A stretch of 26,593 nt of DNA from Prevotella sp. UBA3757. Its GTDB lineage: Bacteria > Bacteroidota > Bacteroidia > Bacteroidales > Bacteroidaceae. Location: positions 1 to 26,593 of the forward strand of contig DFGF01000152.1 of assembly GCA_002371715.1 (NCBI GenBank). Direction: 5' to 3'. The notes under the pieces were generated by a model that ran no database searches, had not been told where the DNA came from, and worked only from the letters and a program-made list of their open reading frames with translations. The number at the start of each line of letters is the position of its first letter. Positions within the stretch are counted from its first letter, which is position 1. Made by a program: the position numbers and the translations under genes. Below, piece after piece: positions 7,061-16,029 of the stretch.

Positions 7061-7834
7061 CTACGCAAGCTCTTGCGTCAGTATGCTTTCCAGTTTCTCT
7101 GCCGTCAGCCGTAGCTGGAACTCATTACGAATGGCTATGGAGATACCGCCCGTCTCCTCGGACACCACGATGGCTATGCAGTCGCTCTCGTGAGTGATGC
7201 CTAAGGCTGCACGGTGGCGCAGGCCTAACTCCTTGGGAATGTGCAGGTCGTGGCTGACGGGCAGAATGCAGCCTGCCGCACGGATGCGCTCATGGGCTAT
7301 GACCATCGCTCCGTCGTGCAGGGGCGAGTTCTTGAAGAAGATGTTCTCTATCAGCCGCTGGTTGATGCTGGCATCAATCGGTTCGCCAGTGGCCACAATG
7401 TCGTCAAGGGGCGTAGCGCGCTGAATGACTATCAGTGCACCCACCTTCTTCTTGCTCATGCTCAGACACGACATCACAATCGGCATAATGGTCTGTTTCA
7501 GGTCCTCCTTGTTCTGCTTGTCATTATTGGTAAAGAGGCGGCGCAGGGTTCTGACACGCTGGTGTGCTCCCAGATTGTAGAGGAACTTGCGAATGTCCTC
7601 TTGGAAGAGAATGATGAGGGCTATGACACCTACCGACACCAACTTGTCCATGATAGACCCTAACAGCTTCATTTCGAGCACCTGCGACACCACCAGCCAA
7701 AACACCACGAAAATCAGAATGCCCATAAAGACATTCAGTGAGCGCGACTCCTTCATCAGCCTGTAGATGTAGAAAAGCATCAAGGCCACGAGGACGATGT
7801 CGATAATATCCTTTATACCAAATTCGAAGAACAC
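7061..7834 (-). CDS. cdaA: Diadenylate cyclase CdaA (DisA_N domain)
   Basis: Membrane enzyme making the second messenger c-di-AMP from two ATP. The 257 residues begin with three transmembrane segments (about 10-25, 37-52, 63-77) followed by the DisA_N catalytic domain. The catalytic motifs are complete: LHDGAMV (DGA at 174-176) and GLRHRAALG (RHR at 206-208). The start codon at 7834 is GTG and matches the family N-terminus FGIKDIIDI. It follows folP on the same strand with a 62-bp gap of 7-bp repeats and no clear promoter, so it is probably co-transcribed with folP. That pairing is usual in Bacteroidota. Confidence 0.96.
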   Translation of the reverse strand: MFFEFGIKDIIDIVLVALMLFYIYRLMKESRSLNVFMGILIFVVFWLVVSQVLEMKLLGSIMDKLVSVGVIALIILFQEDIRKFLYNLGAHQRVRTLRRLFTNNDKQNKEDLKQTIMPIVMSCLSMSKKKVGALIVIQRATPLDDIVATGEPIDASINQRLIENIFFKNSPLHDGAMVIAHERIRAAGCILPVSHDLHIPKELGLRHRAALGITHESDCIAIVVSEETGGISIAIRNEFQLRLTAEKLESILTQELA

Positions 7835-7837
7835 CTT

Positions 7838-7893
7838 GTCAATTTACAATTTTACTATTTACAATTTACATTTTACTATCTACTTTTTACTAA
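7838..7893. repeat. 7-bp tandem repeat array between folP and cdaA
   Basis: AT-rich degenerate heptads of the type ATTTACA / TTTTACT (plus strand) fill almost the whole intergenic gap, including the region just upstream of the GTG start of cdaA. Confidence 0.55.
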
Positions 7894-7896
7894 GTG

Positions 7897-8763
7897 CTAA
7901 GTACCGTTCTGTGGTGGCTGCGACACAGTCGCAGCCACCACCCTCACTGTCTCCACAGCCTCACGGACGTCATGGACCCTCAGTATGCTGGCTCCCTTCA
8001 TCAGTGCAACGGTATTCAGGGCTATCGTGCCCGTCAGGGCCTCCTCCTGCCTGCTATCCAACAGGCGGTATATCATGCTCTTGCGCGACAGTGCCACCAG
8101 AATGGGTAGATTCAGCATCTTGAGCCGCTCCAGTTGGCTCATCACCAAGTAGTTGTCCTCCAACGTCTTGCCAAAGCCAAAGCCTGGATCCACCACAATG
8201 TCCTTCTGACCCAAGGAGCGCAATGACTCCACCGCTTCTGCACAGTCAATCAGGATGTCACTGACCGTCGGCCGGCGTGACATATATATATAAGGTACAC
8301 GCAGACGGCTTACCATGCGGAACATTGACCATTGACCATTAAGCATTGAACATTGAGCATTGGCCATTGAACGTTGACCATTGAACGTTGAAGGATCGCC
8401 GACGTCATTAATAATAGCAGCACCAAACTCCTCGACAGCCATACGCGCCAGCATAGGTCGATAGGTGTCGACGCTGACGACAGCATCCGGTGCCACCCTG
8501 CGAATCGCCGACAAGGCCAGTCGCAACCGCTCGGCTTCCTCCTGCTCGCCCACGGGTTCGCTGCCTGGCCTGGTGGAGCAGGCTCCTACGTCAATGATGT
8601 CGCCGCCCTGTTCCAGTATTTCCTCCGTGCGGCGTGCTATGGCGTGTTCTGTCTGCACGCGGCTACCGGCATAGAAGGAATCCGGGGTCACGTTGACTAT
8701 GCCCATCACCCGTGGGGTGCTGAGGTCCAGCAGTTGTCCGTTACAGTTCAGCGTATAGTTCAT
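7897..8763 (-). CDS. folP: Dihydropteroate synthase with repeat-derived insert
   Basis: Cytoplasmic folate-pathway enzyme joining p-aminobenzoate to the pterin pyrophosphate. The 288 residues from the ATG at 8763 show the family signatures VMGIVNVTPDSFYAGSR (about 19-35), DIIDVGACSTRPGSEPV (about 55-71), VVSVDTYRP, IINDVG, DIVVDPGFGFGKT and ALSRKSMI. An upstream in-frame ATG at 8898 is rejected because the promoter lies between it and 8763. Odd point: residues about 124-147, where the family has the short loop after INDV(SGG), are a low-complexity insert encoded by ten 7-bp repeats (8323-8392); some conserved loop residues appear replaced. First gene of a folP-cdaA unit, divergent from murF. 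Confidence 0.95.
   Translation of the reverse strand: MNYTLNCNGQLLDLSTPRVMGIVNVTPDSFYAGSRVQTEHAIARRTEEILEQGGDIIDVGACSTRPGSEPVGEQEEAERLRLALSAIRRVAPDAVVSVDTYRPMLARMAVEEFGAAIINDVGDPSTFNGQRSMANAQCSMLNGQWSMFRMVSRLRVPYIYMSRRPTVSDILIDCAEAVESLRSLGQKDIVVDPGFGFGKTLEDNYLVMSQLERLKMLNLPILVALSRKSMIYRLLDSRQEEALTGTIALNTVALMKGASILRVHDVREAVETVRVVAATVSQPPQNGT
8323..8392. repeat. Ten 7-bp tandem repeats inside folP
   Basis: Ten consecutive heptads on the plus strand, all variants of CATTGAA/CGTTGAA (CATTGAC, CATTGAC, CATTAAG, CATTGAA, CATTGAG, CATTGGC, CATTGAA, CGTTGAC, CATTGAA, CGTTGAA). In the folP frame they encode a Gln/Ser/Met/Asn-rich loop. Confidence 0.85.
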
Positions 8764-8771
8764 ATCGTGTG

Positions 8772-8779
8772 CAAAGTTA
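8772..8779 (-). promoter_or_regulatory. Promoter -7 box for folP-cdaA
   Basis: TAACTTTG on the minus strand, with a TTTTG candidate -33 element at 8796-8800 (slightly short spacing). The predicted transcript begins almost at the ATG at 8763, giving a very short leader. Confidence 0.6.
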
Positions 8780-8850
8780 CGAAAAAAGTCTGTAACAAAA
8801 GACGAAATTTGGAGAATTAACGCAGAATGACCGTAAATCCTTGCATAATG

Positions 8851-8882
8851 TTTGGCAGTACCAAATAAAGACATTACCTTTG
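8851..8882 (+). promoter_or_regulatory. Promoter for murF
   Basis: Textbook Bacteroidota promoter: TTTG at 8851-8854, 20-nt spacer, TACCTTTG at 8875-8882. Start of transcription near 8889, 15 nt before the chosen ATG at 8904. Confidence 0.8.
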
Positions 8883-8903
8883 CACCAAAATAATGCAATA
8901 ATC

Positions 8904-10274
<1,371 letters not shown>

Positions 10275-10300
10275 CTCAGGCACCTGAACTTGCTGTAACC

Positions 10301-10705
10301 TTAGAAAACAACCTTTACCTCCTTTTTGGCATAGTTCTCCTCCGAGGGCGTGCCAACGATGGTGACGCGCTCTGAAGGCTCCTCGCTGTCAGTGCCGTTG
10401 TCGCAGGCCCAGCTCTTGTCGACCTTGGCATAGAATGAGCCGCCGCTCAGCGTGATGCCTGTGTCGCCCTTGACGGCCTTGGGCTTGGCGTCATTGTTGC
10501 TGCCCGTGGTGACGGCCGACAGGGTGCCGCCGCTCATCACGACGTTCGTAGCACAGTTCAGTCCCTTGCCGCCATCGCCCGAACTGGTCATGGTGAGCGT
10601 GCCGGCGGTCATGGTGAAGTCGTAGTCGCACTTGATGCAGGCTGCAGAACTGTAGTCGGCCTCCGTCTCGTCGTAGACGCAGCCGCCCTGAGTGTCTTCT
10701 TCATA
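10301..10705 (-). pseudogene. 3' remnant of a Cthe_2159-like beta-helix carbohydrate-binding protein
   Basis: Open frame of 134 codons on the minus strand, bounded upstream by TAA at 10706-10708 with no suitable start; the first ATG is internal. It encodes repeats typical of the beta-helix family (GKGLNCATNVVMSGGTLSAVTTG, GITLSGGSFYAKV), the same kind of units as the large protein at 13056-14933, and ends in a plausible C-terminus (EVKVVF). The signal peptide and most repeats are missing, and a 7-bp repeat array lies 15 bp beyond the break. It is probably the leftover of a second, paralogous gene at the end of the VTC operon. Confidence 0.75.
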
Positions 10706-10722
10706 TTACTCAATGTAATCAT

Positions 10723-10764
10723 AAACTTCAAATTTCAAACTTCAAACTTCAAACTTCAAAACTT
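10723..10764. repeat. 7-bp tandem repeat array over the DUF2490 stop codon
   Basis: Heptads AAACTTC, AAATTTC, AAACTTC three times, then AAAACTT. The array continues into the last codons of the DUF2490 gene, whose 3' end encodes YKFKF with the same AAGTTT word. Confidence 0.8.
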
Positions 10765-11505
10765 AAACTTATAGCCTACGCCGATGTAGTGCATGTTGGG
10801 GTCGTACTCGTCGGCATCAACATTCTTCATGTCCTGGTAGCGATAGAAGAGGCTGAAGGTATGCTGTTTCGACAGGTTATAGTCGGTACCGATGGTATAG
10901 CGTATCTTCTCAACATTCCAGGCATTGTAAAGCTCAATGTTGGCGTATGGCGTGAAGAGGGCACCCTTCTTGTCGTACTCTAACTGCAGGCGCGAACGCA
11001 GCTGGTTCTTACCCTTGCCCGAGCGCACCTTGTCCTCCCAGTAAGAATTGTCAAAATCCCAGCGCGTCACGGTCTTCTCAGGGCGGTAGGTGTACTGCCA
11101 GCGCTCGCGCAGCGAGATGCGCAGGTTGTTCTGGAACTTATACGTGCCCGTGATGCTGGCGTTCAGTCGGTGGCGGATGCCCCAGTAGGAGGGTCGCCAG
11201 TTGTTGTACGAGCCATCAGTATGATAGCTGATGTCCTCGCGGAAGTTGTTGTTCATCAGCGTATAGCCAGCATCCAGTTTCAAGTACTTGACGGGCTTGT
11301 ATTCTGCGCTGAGTCCCACGCTCCAGCGGTCCATCGTTTTCAGGTTGTTGCGCGTACGCAGGTCGGCTTCCAGTCCGAGGCTGAACTTCTTTGAGAGTTT
11401 CTTTTCGACTCCTAACTCCATCCAGAGGCCTGCTTCGCTCTGTGCCATCAGTGGCACGCTCAGGGCCGTGAAGGCCACGGTAGCTAATATTTTAGATATT
11501 CGCAT
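10756..11505 (-). CDS. DUF2490 outer-membrane beta-barrel protein
   Basis: Product of 249 residues with a Sec signal peptide (MRISKILATVAFTALSVPLMAQ), followed by alternating amphipathic strands rich in Tyr, Trp and Arg and ending in an aromatic residue (VGYKFKF), typical of outer-membrane barrels. The pattern (WMELGVEKKLSKKFSLGLEADLRTR, YKPVKYLKLDAGYT, SLRERWQYTYR, HTFSLFYRYQ) is that of the DUF2490 family, whose function is not established. The gene overlaps DUF4956 by 14 bp, so it belongs to the VTC-DUF4956 transcription unit and supplies an outer-membrane component. Confidence 0.85.
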   Translation of the reverse strand: MRISKILATVAFTALSVPLMAQSEAGLWMELGVEKKLSKKFSLGLEADLRTRNNLKTMDRWSVGLSAEYKPVKYLKLDAGYTLMNNNFREDISYHTDGSYNNWRPSYWGIRHRLNASITGTYKFQNNLRISLRERWQYTYRPEKTVTRWDFDNSYWEDKVRSGKGKNQLRSRLQLEYDKKGALFTPYANIELYNAWNVEKIRYTIGTDYNLSKQHTFSLFYRYQDMKNVDADEYDPNMHYIGVGYKFKF

Positions 11506-12175
11506 ATTCTGAGTTTTTGATTTTTACCTTATTATTAATATCGTTCTCGGCAGTACCGTCGGTCTCGTAGTAGACGCGCAGCATGGCCATGTCGCGCAGG
11601 AAGTCGATGGCACCCACGCTGACCTTCAGCACCTTCAGTCCGGTACGCTCCTCCAGGTCGGCCACCAGCTCGTCGTGCTTCTCGGACTTGATGAGTTCGA
11701 TGCGGTCGTACTGGATGAGTTTTGACGACTCCAGCTTCAACTGGCGTTCAAACATGTAGATGACGGCAATGATAACCACGTCGATGGTGGCGAGTTCGGC
11801 CAGCGGTGTACCAATCATCTTGCCCAGGTCGTCGACTCCCAGATTGTCGGCCATGGCGTGAACCACCGACAGGCAGACGACAACGAAGAGGTAGGTCATC
11901 TCGCGGACGGGCATCGTGTCCGTGCGGTATCGCATGATGGAGAAGATGCCGAAGAGACCCAGTCCTACGCCCATCGTGGCCTTACCGCGGTCCATGCCCA
12001 TCATCAGGTAGACGAGGAAGAAAATGGCCACGGAGATGATGACGAATGTGAAATAGAAATCGCGACGCTTTGCCTTCTTGAAATAGAGGAAGTGGACGAT
12101 AAACCAGTTGACGAAGAGGCAGATTATGAATCGTATCATCGTGTCGCCGAAAGTAATTGAAAATAAATTCTCCAT
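11492..12175 (-). CDS. DUF4956 integral membrane protein
   Basis: Product of 227 residues with about four transmembrane segments in the first 150 residues, including the conserved MGVGLGLFGIFSIMRYRTDTMPVREMTYLFV stretch (about 67-97), followed by a cytoplasmic domain of about 75 residues. This is the DUF4956 family, which in many bacteria is encoded next to VTC-domain polyphosphate polymerases. Its role is unknown; a membrane partner of the polymerase is a reasonable inference. Second gene of the unit, 23 bp after the VTC gene and overlapping DUF2490. Confidence 0.88.
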   Translation of the reverse strand: MENLFSITFGDTMIRFIICLFVNWFIVHFLYFKKAKRRDFYFTFVIISVAIFFLVYLMMGMDRGKATMGVGLGLFGIFSIMRYRTDTMPVREMTYLFVVVCLSVVHAMADNLGVDDLGKMIGTPLAELATIDVVIIAVIYMFERQLKLESSKLIQYDRIELIKSEKHDELVADLEERTGLKVLKVSVGAIDFLRDMAMLRVYYETDGTAENDINNKVKIKNSEYANI

Positions 12176-12198
12176 AGTGATTGCTGTTTTTTTATTGG

Positions 12199-12945
12199 TT
12201 ATGCATTATTGACTATTTTCTTGATCTCGATGAGCTTGCGCTTGAAGCGGTTGCAGGGCAGCTGCGGATTGGTGAGTGCCGAACCCATGCAGTACTTTGA
12301 GAAACCGTGGGGATGGATGTGCAGCTGGCGCAACATCTCCAGAACGGGTGATGGCACGCGTCCGTCGCGCTTCAGCTCGATGATGACCAGGTTGCCCATG
12401 TCCTTGTACTCGCCATTCACCAGGTTGTGGAAACTGAGCTGGCTGTCGATGGTCAGACGCTCAGTCTTGGCCTTGTTGACCAGCGTGATGCGCGAAAAGT
12501 GGTTGTTGAGGGCCGGCTGCAGCGAGTCCACGCTGTAGTGCAGGTTGTGGCTGAGGAAGTCGCGCTTCTCGGTCTCGTTGACGTTCATGTCCTTGACCTC
12601 GATGCGCTTTTTCTTGGTGCGGCCGTGGTTGTTCTTGGTCTTTACCTCCATGAACTGCAGGCCCGATATGCAGTAGGTGCGGAAGCGGATCTTCTGACGG
12701 TTGGCGTGGTTGTACTGGTGCTGGCAGTACATGTCGAAATTGCGGGTGTCGAAATACGTCGTGTCGTACTCCAGGTTGCGCTGGCCGTCAATCTCCTGGA
12801 TGTAGTAGTCCTGGAGGGCCATCTTCAGTAGCTGCTGCAGGCGTTCCTTCGTGGTGACAAACTTGGTGTCGGTGCGATTCATCAGTTTGACGCTCGACAT
12901 CTGTTCCAACGATATGGGAGCAAAGGTGTTCAGTAACTCTGTCAT
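12199..12945 (-). CDS. VTC-domain polyphosphate polymerase-like protein
   Basis: Product of 248 residues forming a single VTC (CYTH-superfamily tunnel) domain related to the catalytic domain of yeast Vtc4, which polymerises ATP gamma-phosphate into polyphosphate. Expected basic and acidic tunnel residues are present: RTDTKF (24-29), RQKIRFR (83-89), FMEVKTK (98-104), NKAKTER (157-163), IIELKRDG (188-195) and the C-terminal FSKYCMG (215-221). There are no transmembrane segments or SPX domain, so it would be cytoplasmic and depend on DUF4956 for membrane contact. First gene of a unit with DUF4956 and DUF2490, under its own promoter with direct repeats. Bacterial members are mostly uncharacterised, so polyphosphate synthesis is inferred. 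Confidence 0.88.
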   Translation of the reverse strand: MTELLNTFAPISLEQMSSVKLMNRTDTKFVTTKERLQQLLKMALQDYYIQEIDGQRNLEYDTTYFDTRNFDMYCQHQYNHANRQKIRFRTYCISGLQFMEVKTKNNHGRTKKKRIEVKDMNVNETEKRDFLSHNLHYSVDSLQPALNNHFSRITLVNKAKTERLTIDSQLSFHNLVNGEYKDMGNLVIIELKRDGRVPSPVLEMLRQLHIHPHGFSKYCMGSALTNPQLPCNRFKRKLIEIKKIVNNA

Positions 12946-12976
12946 AATTCTATATGCTTTTATTGTTTTGTTACTG

Positions 12977-13046
12977 CAAAGTTAACCTTTACTCCCATAC
13001 TGTGCAAATGTATTCAGCGAACCGCCGAGATTATTCAGCGAATCGC
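12977..13046 (-). promoter_or_regulatory. VTC operon promoter with two 21-bp-spaced direct repeats
   Basis: Minus-strand order: direct repeat GCGATTCGCTGAAT (13033-13046), direct repeat GCGGTTCGCTGAAT (13012-13025, offset 21 bp), -33 TTTG (13005-13008), 20-nt spacer, -7 TAACTTTG (12977-12984). The proximal repeat ends 27 nt before the -7 box, as at the promoters at 15348 and 16403. Confidence 0.8.
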
Positions 13047-13055
13047 GAGTGGGCT

Positions 13056-14933
13056 TTACCAACCCCGGCCGCCACCGCCGGGACCACCGTGGTTGCCTCC
13101 AGGCCCGGTGCCGCTCCCGCTGGAATAGCTGGAGAGCGTGACGCTGCTACCACCGCTGAAGTCACTGTAGCCGTTGCCGTTCCAGAACGAGGTGCCGCTG
13201 CCCGTCACCCCTTTGGTCAAAGCCGGTGTTCCTGAGGTATAGACGGCCATCGTCGAACCCATCGAGCTGTTGGAGGGCACCTTGAAGGCAAAGGCCACCG
13301 TGCTGCCATTGGTAAGTCCGTACCACGACCCCTTGGTGTAGCTGGCCGACATGGCCGTACCGCCCGAGATGCTGGCACCATTCTCGAAACCGCCGATGGC
13401 TACGACGTTGCCGCCCGTGATATAAAGCTGCTTGCCGCCTTCCGTGTTGGCATCGATGCCCACCTCTGGTTGCGACGACGCGATGGCAAACACGTTGCCA
13501 CCCTTAATATATAGGTTGCCGTTGGCGTCGATTCCGTCATTGCCTGTGGCGTTGGCCATCACGTAGCCGCCGCTGATGGTCATGTCGCCAGCCGAATTGA
13601 TGGCGTCATCCTTAGCCGTGACGCTGACGTAGCCACCAGTGATGGTCAGCGTGCTCTTCGACTCTATGCCCTCGTGATTGCTTGACGAGGCGATGACCTC
13701 GCCACCACTAATCGTCAGGCCACCGTCGCTCTTGATGCACTTGGGCGATGCCGTGGCACTGCTGCTATACTTATATTGTGAACCGGTAGACGAGGCGTTG
13801 ATGCTGCCACCGCTGACGGTCAGCACGCCGTCACACTTGATGCACTTGCCGCCGGAACCCGTTGACTTCAGGGTGATGCTACCGTCAGAGATGGTCATGT
13901 TGCCGTCGCTCTTCAGGCCGGCACAGCCCTTGGCATCCTTCTCGTCGCTGTCGTAGGCACCACTGCCCGTCGTCGTCACACTGATGACGCCACCGCTGAT
14001 GCGCAGCTCGCCCTCGGCCTTGACGCCCTTGGCTGCTGCTGTCGTAATGGTGGCTGTCAGCGTGCCGCCCTCCAGATAGATGTTGCCCGAGTCCTCATCA
14101 TCATGGTCAGCGGTCTCGCCTGTAGACGTCGTGCCGCCCAGGTCACACTGGATGCCGTCGTCTCCAAGGCCCGAGAGGGTCACCGTGCCCGACTTCATCT
14201 GCAGGTACTCCTCGCAGTTGATGCCGTCACCGACGGCCGACGTGATGTTGAGCGTCAGGTTCTTAATCTCGATGTACGATGCCGACTTGATGCCGTGCTT
14301 GGTGTTGCCCACGACGTTCAGCACGCCGTTGCCCTGCAGTTGCAGCTGACCCTTGGAGTAGATGCAAGCCTTCTGCGAACCGTTGGCACCGTCGGTCAGC
14401 GTGTTCTCCGTATTCTTCTTGGCCGAGAGCTGGATGCGCTTCGAGTTGGTGATGTTGATGGCTGCACCGCTGGGGTTGGTCAGCGTGACGCCGGCCAGTG
14501 CGACGGTACACTTATACGAACCCGAGAGCGTCAGCGAACCGTCGCCGGTCGAGCCGGATAGCTGGTAGGTAATCTCGTCGCCGTCGACGGCATCGGTGTT
14601 CGACTGGGCAATAGTGACGTGGGCACCACTGACAGTGGGCGACACGTACTGGGCCACGTTGCCGGCCACATAGACCGTAGCCGACGAGGAGTTGTAGACC
14701 ACGCTGACCAGATTGTCGGTCACGGCAGTCTCGTCGACGGCAATACTTGACACGTCAGCCATCGAAAACGTCTTGCCCATGATGGTCAGCGACGTGCCGT
14801 CCGTGAAGGTCATGTCGCCCGTCTGGCTGGCCGGAAACTGGTAGACCACGTTGCCTACCGTGACGTTCATCGTCTGTGCCCAGGCTGCTACGCAGAGCAG
14901 GAGGGCTGAAAGTATAGAAAACAGTTTTTTCAT
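13056..14933 (-). CDS. Secreted beta-helix carbohydrate-binding protein (Cthe_2159/PF14262 type)
   Basis: Protein of 625 residues with a signal peptide (MKKLFSILSALLLCVAAWAQ). After an N-terminal module of about 60 residues that resembles the preceding small protein (DGTSLTIMGKTFSMADVSSI) comes a long run of parallel beta-helix turns of the form GxLxISGGxxxxxxxGxxGIxxxG (about 130-500; e.g. KGVKAEGELRISGG, DAINSAGDMTISGG, DGIDANGNLYIKGG). Clostridium thermocellum Cthe_2159 of this family binds cellulose and pectin-like acidic sugars. The C-terminus is a Ser/Gly-rich tail. No lipobox or recognised sorting domain was seen. The ATG overlaps the upstream stop as ATGA (translational coupling). It lies directly upstream of the VTC operon, a neighbourhood recalled from Firmicutes too. 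Confidence 0.85.
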   Translation of the reverse strand: MKKLFSILSALLLCVAAWAQTMNVTVGNVVYQFPASQTGDMTFTDGTSLTIMGKTFSMADVSSIAVDETAVTDNLVSVVYNSSSATVYVAGNVAQYVSPTVSGAHVTIAQSNTDAVDGDEITYQLSGSTGDGSLTLSGSYKCTVALAGVTLTNPSGAAINITNSKRIQLSAKKNTENTLTDGANGSQKACIYSKGQLQLQGNGVLNVVGNTKHGIKSASYIEIKNLTLNITSAVGDGINCEEYLQMKSGTVTLSGLGDDGIQCDLGGTTSTGETADHDDEDSGNIYLEGGTLTATITTAAAKGVKAEGELRISGGVISVTTTGSGAYDSDEKDAKGCAGLKSDGNMTISDGSITLKSTGSGGKCIKCDGVLTVSGGSINASSTGSQYKYSSSATASPKCIKSDGGLTISGGEVIASSSNHEGIESKSTLTITGGYVSVTAKDDAINSAGDMTISGGYVMANATGNDGIDANGNLYIKGGNVFAIASSQPEVGIDANTEGGKQLYITGGNVVAIGGFENGASISGGTAMSASYTKGSWYGLTNGSTVAFAFKVPSNSSMGSTMAVYTSGTPALTKGVTGSGTSFWNGNGYSDFSGGSSVTLSSYSSGSGTGPGGNHGGPGGGGRGW

Positions 14934-15307
14934 TTCATGTTTACTTTAAAGGTTCCGTTCTTTGTCTTTACTACATAAATGCCATGGCGCATCTGGTCCT
15001 TGCTGACCTTGCGGCCCTGCAGGTCGTAGATCTCGGCATCGTCGTCAATCACCAGCTGCGAGTTCTTGACAACAGAAATGTCCGTCGTCTCGCTGGCTGT
15101 CGAAAAGTACATCTTGCTCAGACTGCTCAGGTCGAAGGTCTGTCCGCCTACCGTCAGCTTGCCGTCGGCAATACTGATGGAGAGCGATGTCACGCTGACG
15201 GAGGTCTTTGCTCCGTCCGTCGTCTCAAAGGTCAGGTAGGGATAGTCGGCAGCCTGCACCATCATGGCTACAAGCAGCAACAACAGGGTCAGTACTTTTG
15301 TCTTCAT
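14930..15307 (-). CDS. Small secreted protein with Por/T9SS-like C-terminal tail
   Basis: Protein of 125 residues with a signal peptide (MKTKVLTLLLLLVAMMVQA). The middle (DGAKTSVSVTSLSISIADGKLTVGGQTFDLSSLSKMYFS) resembles the N-terminal module of the beta-helix protein that follows. The end (AEIYDLQGRKVSKDQMRHGIYVVKTKNGTFKVNMK) has the compact layout of type IX secretion C-terminal signals in Bacteroidota. It is the first gene of the operon and translationally coupled to the beta-helix gene. A role as accessory or anchor subunit is possible but not shown. Confidence 0.75.
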   Translation of the reverse strand: MKTKVLTLLLLLVAMMVQAADYPYLTFETTDGAKTSVSVTSLSISIADGKLTVGGQTFDLSSLSKMYFSTASETTDISVVKNSQLVIDDDAEIYDLQGRKVSKDQMRHGIYVVKTKNGTFKVNMK

Positions 15308-15347
15308 TGTTTCTTTAATATTTTTGTCTATTAATAATTATTGCATG

Positions 15348-15418
15348 CAAAGATAGTAAATCGGCACTGACTGCCATAATTAATTCAGCGAACAGCCCGA
15401 TTTCTTCAACGAACAGCC
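15348..15418 (-). promoter_or_regulatory. Beta-helix operon promoter with two 21-bp-spaced direct repeats
   Basis: Minus-strand order: GGCTGTTCGTTGAAG (15404-15418), GGCTGTTCGCTGAAT (15383-15397, offset 21 bp), 27-nt gap, -7 TATCTTTG (15348-15355). Repeat sequence, spacing and distance to the -7 box equal those of the VTC and Sel1 promoters. Confidence 0.8.
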
Positions 15419-15423
15419 GCAGT

Positions 15424-15780
15424 CTACCTGACGACATACTTCTTGCCACGCCAAATGTACAATCCTCGCTGGGCAGGCTTGCCAGTGAGCTGACGCCCGT
15501 CAATGGTATACCATCCGTCATCGTCTGTCGTTTGCACCGACTGAGCTTCCGTGCCCTCTATACCTGTCATGCCGTCAATGATGTCCCACAGGAAATAGGC
15601 TGGTGCCGACGCGCTGCTGGTACGATAGTAAGCCTTGCCGGCAGGGATGGTGACGCCCTGCTCCACCCGTCGGAAGCCCACGTCAGTGTTAGCCACCTGT
15701 CCCAGTGCATAGTACACGTAGTCAGATGTTACGGTCATACCATCTGTAGTTCCCAGCAGGTCGTTTCTCTCTGTGCAGAC
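15424..15780 (-). pseudogene. C-terminal remnant of a Prevotella-type secreted protein
   Basis: Minus-strand frame open from 15780 (TAG just beyond) to the stop at 15424. It encodes the familiar C-terminal end of large Prevotella secreted or leucine-rich proteins: NDLLGTTDG, YVYYALGQ, GFRRVEQGVTIPAGKAYY, then DGWYTIDGRQLTGKPAQRGLYIWRGKKYVVR, a type IX-like tail. The long N-terminal part, signal peptide and start are absent. Homology stops near 15765, where an AraC remnant on the other strand begins. Probably nonfunctional. Confidence 0.75.
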
Positions 15781-16029
15781 CTATTCTGTCTGACACCCAA
15801 GCACTTTGCGACGGTCATCAAGGAGCATACCGGCATCAATGCCCTGCAATGGATCAATAACTACGTCATCATCCAGGCCAAGACCCTGCTGCGTAGCCGC
15901 CAGCAGATGACCATCCAACAGATAGCCCACCACCTAGGGTTTCAAGATCAAGCATCGTTCAGTCGCTTCTTCAAGTCGCAGACCGGAGTAACCCCTACCG
16001 AATACCGCTCCACTATATGGAAAAAATAA
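15757..16029 (+). pseudogene. C-terminal remnant of an AraC-family regulator
   Basis: About 90 codons matching the AraC double helix-turn-helix domain: CADLFCLTPKHFATVIKEHTGINALQWI (first HTH) and MTIQQIAHHLGFQDQASFSRFFKSQTGVTPTEYR (second HTH, nearly consensus). No ligand-binding domain or valid start precedes it; upstream sequence in this frame lies opposite the secreted-protein remnant. A truncated gene, unless an unrecognised start drives a DNA-binding-only protein. Confidence 0.8.

Noticed and set aside
8281..8292. TA dinucleotide run in folP as a phase-variable tract
   Set aside because: Only about five TA units, too short to call hypermutable; in frame and coding.
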